Assembly: GCA_002314805.1 (NCBI GenBank)
Contig: DCHJ01000112.1
Location: forward strand, 19,234 to 37,994
Reading direction: 5' to 3'
Source of the DNA: Lachnospiraceae bacterium UBA1755
Lineage (GTDB): Bacteria; Bacillota; Clostridia; Lachnospirales; Lachnospiraceae
DNA length: 18,761 bases
The notes below the pieces were generated by a model. That model saw only the letters and a program-made list of their open reading frames with translations. It made no database searches and was not told the origin of the DNA. Positions 15,595 through 18,761 of the stretch are shown here, in pieces. The stretch's first letter is position 1, and every line of letters begins with the position of its first letter. The position numbers were made by a program, and so were the translations under genes.

Positions 15595-16868
15595 TGAGTC
15601 GGAAGCTTTGCCTTATATCACTTGGATGCGACAAGAATCTTGTCGATTCCGAGATGATGCTTGGAAGACTGGCAGAGTCCGGTCAGGGGTATGTTTTTAC
15701 CGATGATGAGACAGCAGCAGATGTGATTATTGTAAACACCTGCTGCTTTATTCTTGATGCGAAGCAGGAAAGCATAGATACTATACTGAGAGCAGCAGAA
15801 TATAAACATACAGGCTGTCTCAAAGAGCTGATAGTGATGGGATGCCTGGCAGAACGATACAGGCAGGAGATAATCGATGAGATCCCCGAGGTTGACCGGA
15901 TAATCACTGTAGATGAATTTGAAGAGATGATACGCCGGAAACCACAGCCCTGCCGGATGCTTTCTACCGGAGGCTGGTTCGCATATCTAAAGATCGCAGA
16001 GGGCTGTAATAAGAGATGTACCTACTGTATTATCCCGCATCTGAGAGGAAAATATCGGAGCTATCCCATGGAGGATATCCTTTCTCAGGCAAGACAGCTT
16101 GCCGCAGACGGTGTAAAGGAGCTCATAGTTGTAGCTCAGGAGACAACGGTGTACGGTCTTGACCTCTACGGGAAAAAGATGCTTCCGGAACTGATAAGTG
16201 AGCTGTGCAGAATAGATGGAATCAGATGGATACGTATCATGTATGCATATCCGGAAGAAATTGATGATGATCTGATCCGCGTGATGGCCGGCGAGGAAAA
16301 GGTATGTCATTATCTTGATATGCCGATCCAGCATGCTTCCGACAGGATCCTCAAAAGGATGGGAAGGCGTACTTCCCGCTGCGATATAGAAAATATCATC
16401 GGAAGGCTGAGGAAAGCAATGCCTGATATTGTGATAAGGACAACACTTATCAACGGATTCCCGGGCGAGACTGAGGATGACCATGAACAGCTTATGGACT
16501 TCATAGATGATATGGAATTTGAAAGGCTGGGTACCTTCACATATTCTGCTGAAGAGGGCACGCCGGCTGCCGGCTATGAGGATCAGGTTCCCGAGGATGT
16601 GAAAGAAAAGCGGAGAGATGATGTCATGCTGCTGCAGCAGGAGATTTCTTCCTTCTTTCTGCAGGGGATGACAGGAAAAGAAGTGGATGTTATGATAGAA
16701 GGGTGGCTGCCTGAGGAAAAGACAGCGATAGGACGCACATACATGGATGCACCGGATATTGACGGATACGTATTTGTGGAGACGAAGAAGCGGTATGACT
16801 CAGGTACATTTATCAAAGTAAGGATCACAGGTGCATCTGAATATGATCTGATTGGTGAAGAAATATGA
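15594..16868 (+). CDS. rimO: Ribosomal protein S12 (Asp89) methylthiotransferase
   Basis: A 424-aa radical-SAM enzyme with two 4Fe-4S clusters that adds a methylthio group to a conserved Asp of ribosomal protein S12. The UPF0004 N-terminal domain gives cluster ligands C12 (SLGCDKN), C50 (VNTC) and C84 (VMGC). The radical-SAM cluster ligands are C138, C142 and C145 (EGCNKRCTYC). A TRAM domain occupies about 361-424. MiaB is the nearest alternative, but the SLGCDKNLVDSE start, the IPHLRGKYRS segment and the position between rpoZ and pgsA point to RimO. The stop overlaps pgsA as ATGA. Confidence 0.95.
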   Translation: MSRKLCLISLGCDKNLVDSEMMLGRLAESGQGYVFTDDETAADVIIVNTCCFILDAKQESIDTILRAAEYKHTGCLKELIVMGCLAERYRQEIIDEIPEVDRIITVDEFEEMIRRKPQPCRMLSTGGWFAYLKIAEGCNKRCTYCIIPHLRGKYRSYPMEDILSQARQLAADGVKELIVVAQETTVYGLDLYGKKMLPELISELCRIDGIRWIRIMYAYPEEIDDDLIRVMAGEEKVCHYLDMPIQHASDRILKRMGRRTSRCDIENIIGRLRKAMPDIVIRTTLINGFPGETEDDHEQLMDFIDDMEFERLGTFTYSAEEGTPAAGYEDQVPEDVKEKRRDDVMLLQQEISSFFLQGMTGKEVDVMIEGWLPEEKTAIGRTYMDAPDIDGYVFVETKKRYDSGTFIKVRITGASEYDLIGEEI

Positions 16869-17419
16869 GATGGTTAAAGGAATTGAATTTACCAAATAAG
16901 CTGACATTGCTGAGAGTAGTGCTGATACCTGTATTTGTTGTTTTTCTGTATCTTGGTCAGAACAGTATTGCATGGCGGATCGCAGCACTGGCAGTATTCT
17001 GTGGTGCGGCAATCACGGATACGCTGGACGGGCAGATTGCCAGAAAACGTAATCTGATCACAAATTTCGGAAAATTCATGGATCCGCTGGCTGACAAGCT
17101 GCTGGTATGTTCTGCACTGATATGCTTTATTCAGTTCGGCATCATTCCTGCATGGGTCGTTATTATCATTATTGCAAGAGAGTTTATAATAAGCGGCTTC
17201 AGACTTGTGGCATCGGACAAGGGCGTTGTGATAGCTGCAAGTAACTGGGGCAAGGTAAAGACAGTTATCCAGATGGTCACTGTCATACTTCTTATTATCA
17301 ACCTGCAGTATTCTTTTATGCAGATCATCAACACAGTATTCATTGTGCTTATGACTATCCTTACTGTTGTCAGTCTTATTGATTATTTAGTAAAAAATAA
17401 GGATGTACTTAAGGACTGA
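16865..17419 (+). CDS. pgsA: CDP-diacylglycerol--glycerol-3-phosphate 3-phosphatidyltransferase
   Basis: A 184-aa integral membrane enzyme that makes phosphatidylglycerophosphate, the committed step to phosphatidylglycerol and cardiolipin. It carries the complete CDP-alcohol phosphotransferase signature D-x2-DG-x2-AR-x8-G-x3-D-x3-D: D52, D55-G56, A59-R60, G69, D73 and D77. Hydrophobic segments at about 13-30, 36-51, 79-104, 132-147 and 151-175 suit the six-helix fold, and the N-terminal NLPNKLTLLR is typical. The last D77 is the likely catalytic base by family knowledge. The start overlaps rimO by 4 nt and the stop overlaps the next gene by 1 nt. Confidence 0.95.
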   Translation: MRWLKELNLPNKLTLLRVVLIPVFVVFLYLGQNSIAWRIAALAVFCGAAITDTLDGQIARKRNLITNFGKFMDPLADKLLVCSALICFIQFGIIPAWVVIIIIAREFIISGFRLVASDKGVVIAASNWGKVKTVIQMVTVILLIINLQYSFMQIINTVFIVLMTILTVVSLIDYLVKNKDVLKD

Positions 17420-18162
17420 TGATCAGATATGAGGGAAATATCTCATATACAGACATACTCAGGGCGGATCTTTCGGCCGGGATGCTTTTCGGCAGTCTGA
17501 AATTCAAGCTGCTATACGGAGAAACACTGGACGGTGGATTGTATCTGCTGGGGCATCGCGTGAAAACTCTTGAGCAGATAGCAGACCGTCTGAAAAAAGC
17601 TTCGGATGGTACGGATAATGAGCCTTCGGAGGAAGAAAAATCTGAGGACGGAAAGTCTGCGGAAGAAGAGTCGGCAGAAGGAAAGCCGGTGGAAGGAAAG
17701 TCAGAGCCTGTACAAATGACTGATGATCCTGACAGCAGTGATCCGATATCAAAAAAGAAAGAGACTCTGCGTAAGCTGTGGAATGCAGCTGTTTCTGCTG
17801 GAAAGAGAGCAAAGAGAATATGGTCAATGCTGACAGAGCCTTCGGATAAAAGACTGCAGAAAATAAAAGCAGATGTATTCAGAAGCTTCCTGCGGGAGAT
17901 ACTGCCAAGGCGTATGTCAGGTGATATTAAGATAGGACTGGACGATCCGTATTATACCGGTAAGGTCCTTGAGGTGCTTACGCTGATATATGCTGCAGCC
18001 GGTGATGCTCTCAGAGTAGAGCCGGTATGGGATGGCTTCTGTCTGCGGGGAAATCTTGAGTTTGAAGGACGTATACATATTACTGTTATTTTATGGGGAA
18101 TATTGAGATTGCTCAACAACGCACAGTTCAGGAAGATTTGGAGGGAAAATAATGTCAAATGA
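17419..18162 (+). CDS. DUF2953 protein (YtfI-like), N-terminal membrane anchor missing
   Basis: A 247-aa protein whose C-terminal part (GDIKIGLDDPYYTGKVLEVL, 168-187, and GNLEFEGRIH, 211-220) matches the DUF2953 family, represented by B. subtilis YtfI next to YtfJ. The N-terminal IRYEGNISYTD corresponds to the strand that in relatives follows a transmembrane helix. Here the ATG sits right at that strand and an in-frame TAA at 17410-17412 excludes a longer protein, so the anchor is absent. An acidic, Lys-, Ser- and Gly-rich low-complexity linker fills about 62-115, followed by a basic stretch. Its ribosome site is weak. It overlaps ytfJ by 11 nt. No biochemical function is known for the family; the neighbourhood suggests a sporulation or envelope role. 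Confidence 0.75.
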   Translation: MIRYEGNISYTDILRADLSAGMLFGSLKFKLLYGETLDGGLYLLGHRVKTLEQIADRLKKASDGTDNEPSEEEKSEDGKSAEEESAEGKPVEGKSEPVQMTDDPDSSDPISKKKETLRKLWNAAVSAGKRAKRIWSMLTEPSDKRLQKIKADVFRSFLREILPRRMSGDIKIGLDDPYYTGKVLEVLTLIYAAAGDALRVEPVWDGFCLRGNLEFEGRIHITVILWGILRLLNNAQFRKIWRENNVK

Positions 18163-18535
18163 TTTCGATGCTTTATTTAAAGGGATGGATACTTATGTAA
18201 AGACCATGACGGTCTTCGGAGATCCGGTCAGGATAGACGACGCGACAATAGTACCTGTCATGGAGCTGAGCTTCGGTATGGCAAGCGGTGCATTTAATCA
18301 GGGCAGCAGCAATGCCGGAGCAATGAGCGCCAAGATGACACCGGTTGCGCTGTTTGTACATCAGAATGGTGTTTCCCGGATGATGCAGATCAATAACAGC
18401 GACGCGATCAGCAAGGCTATTGATCTGATACCTGATTTTGTAAACAAGATATCCGGTAAGGGTATCGCAAAGGATATACAGGAAAAGGCACAGAAGATGG
18501 CTGAGAACAGCAAGCCTGACATCGATCTGATGTAA
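18152..18535 (+). CDS. ytfJ: GerW-family (YtfJ) sporulation protein
   Basis: A 127-aa protein of the GerW/YtfJ family. In B. subtilis YtfJ is a spore protein linked to germination. The matching features are the FGDPVRIDDATIVPVMELSFG stretch (22-42), a Gly/Ser/Ala-rich loop (about 43-60) where relatives have a glycine-rich run, the PVALFV strand (64-69) and the amphipathic ISKAIDLIPDFVNKI helix (86-100). There is no signal peptide. GGAGGGAAAA before the ATG is a good ribosome site and lies within the end of the previous gene. It is the last gene of the gmk unit and suggests that the host is, or derives from, a spore former. Confidence 0.88.
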   Translation: MSNDFDALFKGMDTYVKTMTVFGDPVRIDDATIVPVMELSFGMASGAFNQGSSNAGAMSAKMTPVALFVHQNGVSRMMQINNSDAISKAIDLIPDFVNKISGKGIAKDIQEKAQKMAENSKPDIDLM

Positions 18536-18560
18536 GCATATTGCAGTACGAATATAAAGA

Positions 18561-18585
18561 GAGCAGCAGGTCTGAACTGCTGCTC
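18561..18585 (+). terminator. Probable terminator after ytfJ
   Basis: GAGCAGCAG, a 7-nt loop, CTGCTGCTC form a perfect 9-bp stem 25 nt after the ytfJ stop. The trailing sequence (AATGAATTTTAAA) has only a short T run, so it may be an inefficient terminator backed up by the one at 18661. Confidence 0.55.
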
Positions 18586-18660
18586 AATGAATTTTAAATT
18601 ACGAATACGGGGAAGATCATCCGGCAGTAACCGGTATTGAATACGGATGTCACATAACGC

Positions 18661-18687
18661 AAAAGTGCGGGCATCGCCCGCACTTTT
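18661..18687. terminator. Bidirectional intrinsic terminator between ytfJ and rpmB
   Basis: AAAAGTGCGGGC, loop ATC, GCCCGCACTTTT give a perfect 12-bp stem with a GC-rich core and A4/T4 ends, so it ends transcription in both directions. It sits 17 nt beyond the rpmB stop on the - strand and 125 nt beyond the ytfJ stop on the + strand, as expected between convergent genes. Confidence 0.9.
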
Positions 18688-18704
18688 AATAAATGAATCG
18701 GAAA

Positions 18705-18761
18705 TCAGCCACGCTCAACTTTGCCTGAACGAAGGCATGATGTACAAACGTACATTCTCTG
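18705..18761 (-). CDS. rpmB: Large ribosomal subunit protein bL28, C-terminal end
   Basis: Read on the - strand, the last 18 codons before a TGA (complement of 18705-18707) give QRMYVCTSCLRSGKVERG. This is the typical L28 C-terminus (VYVCT-CL-SGKV), including its two-cysteine pair, so this is rpmB running off the right edge. L28 is a 50S ribosomal protein. The start and most of the gene are outside the window. It is too short to call by length alone, but the motif and the terminator just beyond it make the call safe. Confidence 0.85.
   Translation of the reverse strand, partial: QRMYVCTSCLRSGKVERG

Noticed and set aside
1..18761. Defence island, prophage, insertion sequence or biosynthetic cluster
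   Set aside because: All substantial frames on the + strand are core genes of known families; no transposase, integrase, terminal repeats or CRISPR-like repeats were found.

Overview
The window is a chromosomal housekeeping stretch of a low-to-moderate G+C Firmicute, most likely a member of the Clostridia and probably of the Lachnospiraceae. The reasons are the gene order (priA-def-fmt-yugP-rsmB-rlmN-stp-prkC-rsgA-rpe, then rqcH, then gmk-rpoZ-rimO-pgsA-ytfI-ytfJ), the PASTA kinase, the sporulation-associated YtfI/YtfJ (GerW) pair, and heavy use of ATA for Ile and AGA/AGG for Arg. Apart from the last 57 bases (the end of rpmB), every gene lies on the + strand. I found no mobile element, CRISPR array, tRNA or rRNA.

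Layout. (1) 1-11358 is a long, tightly packed operon: the 3' end of murF; priA; an unexplained 365-bp spacer with small hairpins; def; fmt; a membrane zinc peptidase (yugP); rsmB; rlmN; the PP2C phosphatase stp/prpC; the PASTA kinase prkC; rsgA; rpe. Apart from the spacer, neighbouring genes overlap or lie within about 35 bp of each other. (2) 11359-11536 is a spacer with a likely extended -10 promoter, followed by serS and rqcH (NFACT) 2 bp apart. (3) 14557-14697 holds the clearest promoter in the window (TTGACT-17 bp-TATAAT), driving gmk-rpoZ-rimO-pgsA-ytfI-ytfJ. (4) A hairpin after ytfJ and a 12-bp-stem bidirectional terminator separate this unit from rpmB, which reads toward it on the - strand.

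How the genes fit together. Most products make, modify or police the translation machinery: Fmt and Def formylate and deformylate the initiator Met; RsmB and RlmN methylate rRNA; RsgA matures the 30S subunit; SerRS charges tRNA; RqcH tags stalled nascent chains; RimO modifies S12; L28 is a ribosomal protein. The Stp/PrkC pair reads cell-wall fragments through extracellular PASTA repeats and sits beside RsgA, whose relatives are known targets of this kinase. Gmk and RpoZ link to GTP and RNA polymerase, PgsA makes phospholipid, and PriA restarts replication.

Nothing here looks like a new multi-gene system. The points most worth a second look are a PriA that seems to lack its winged-helix domain, a YtfI/DUF2953 protein that starts after the membrane anchor its relatives carry, the spacer upstream of def, and a gene order that is rearranged relative to Bacillus subtilis, with thiN, coaBC, yicC and remA absent from their usual places.
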